A stretch of DNA of 64,000 nucleotides from Tridacna crocea (lineage: Eukaryota > Mollusca > Bivalvia > Cardiida > Cardiidae). The stretch is from NCBI GenBank assembly GCA_943736015.1, contig OX031070.1, positions 22,899,673 through 22,963,672 of the forward strand, given 5' to 3'. Below, piece by piece: positions 63,846 to 64,000 of the stretch. The stretch's first letter is position 1, and each line of letters opens with the position of its first letter. The position numbers were made by a program, and so were the translations under genes. The notes beneath the pieces are model-generated. The model was not told where the DNA came from. It ran no database searches and saw nothing but the letters and a program-made list of their open reading frames with translations.

Positions 63846-64000
63846 AGACAAAGTGCATAACTTGGGCCATAGTTACTTTATTGACTACTGATGCTGTTAG
63901 AATAGAAACATTTTTTTTGTATGGTAAATGGTTGATTCCCATTGGAAAACACAGATAAAAAAGGTGGCAAAAGATTTAGAGATCATGTAAACCAAACACG
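63846..64000. other. window edge, EF-hand intron
   Basis: No exon of the EF-hand gene recognised here. Upstream exons must lie further right. Confidence 0.5.

Overview
This is eukaryotic nuclear DNA, AT-rich, with small spliced exons lost in repeats. Protein-level resemblance to animal RFC5 and CHCHD2/10, together with Helentron/pearl-like elements built around ~160-bp tandem cores and a tRNA-derived SINE, point to a mollusc, most likely a bivalve. I cannot name the species from sequence alone.

Gene content is low. (1) Replication factor C subunit 5 (RFC5), plus strand, 790-28436: 11 coding exons that join in frame to 1002 nt (333 residues). Exon 1 is 41 coding nt, 4.7 kb ahead of exon 2. 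(2) A CHCHD2/CHCHD10-type mitochondrial twin-CX9C protein, minus strand, 35253-31598: four coding exons, 137 residues, convergent with RFC5. (3) The 3' part of an unnamed EF-hand protein, minus strand, 63436-56413: three exons with two EF loops spaced exactly 36 residues apart. Its 5' exons lie beyond the right edge. No rRNA, real tRNA, CRISPR array or bacterial-type operon is present.

Repeats fill the rest. The dominant family is a ~225-bp MITE, with roughly 75-80 recognisable copies or fragments. Its termini are TTAACCCTTTACC and GGTAAAGGGTTAA, and its centre is a long near-perfect palindrome: arms of about 33 nt (GAAAACATTGTGGG...AATGCTGGT) around one unpaired base. Strand in the MITE entries is my convention: plus when the CACACAATCC...TTTTGACG end comes first, minus when the CAAACGACAAAATTTTAGAC end comes first. 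Type A has the common core. Type B has a GGCAAAAGGTGAAATTGCTCGT core, type C a GGAGAAATTGCTC core, and type D is a diverged A-like form. Three copies sit inside older copies exactly at a TTAA, so the target site is TTAA (piggyBac-like).

Region by region: 1-31 kb is RFC5 with introns swollen by MITEs, Helentron-like elements, SINEs and TIR elements. 31-35.3 kb is CHCHD2. 35.5-50.8 kb is gene-free and consists of two diverged tandem copies of a ~6-kb segment. The second copy carries a 528-bp terminal-repeat retrotransposon in miniature (TRIM) with a perfect tRNA-Pro primer-binding site, and a ~3.15-kb TIR element containing a ~185-bp satellite. 51-64 kb is the EF-hand gene with its MITE-filled introns and flank.

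The three genes have no evident shared pathway: RFC5 loads the DNA clamp in the nucleus, CHCHD2 acts in mitochondria, and the EF-hand protein presumably binds calcium. The main interest lies in the mobile DNA: the palindromic TTAA MITE family, the TRIM, and several nested insertions whose target duplications give relative ages.
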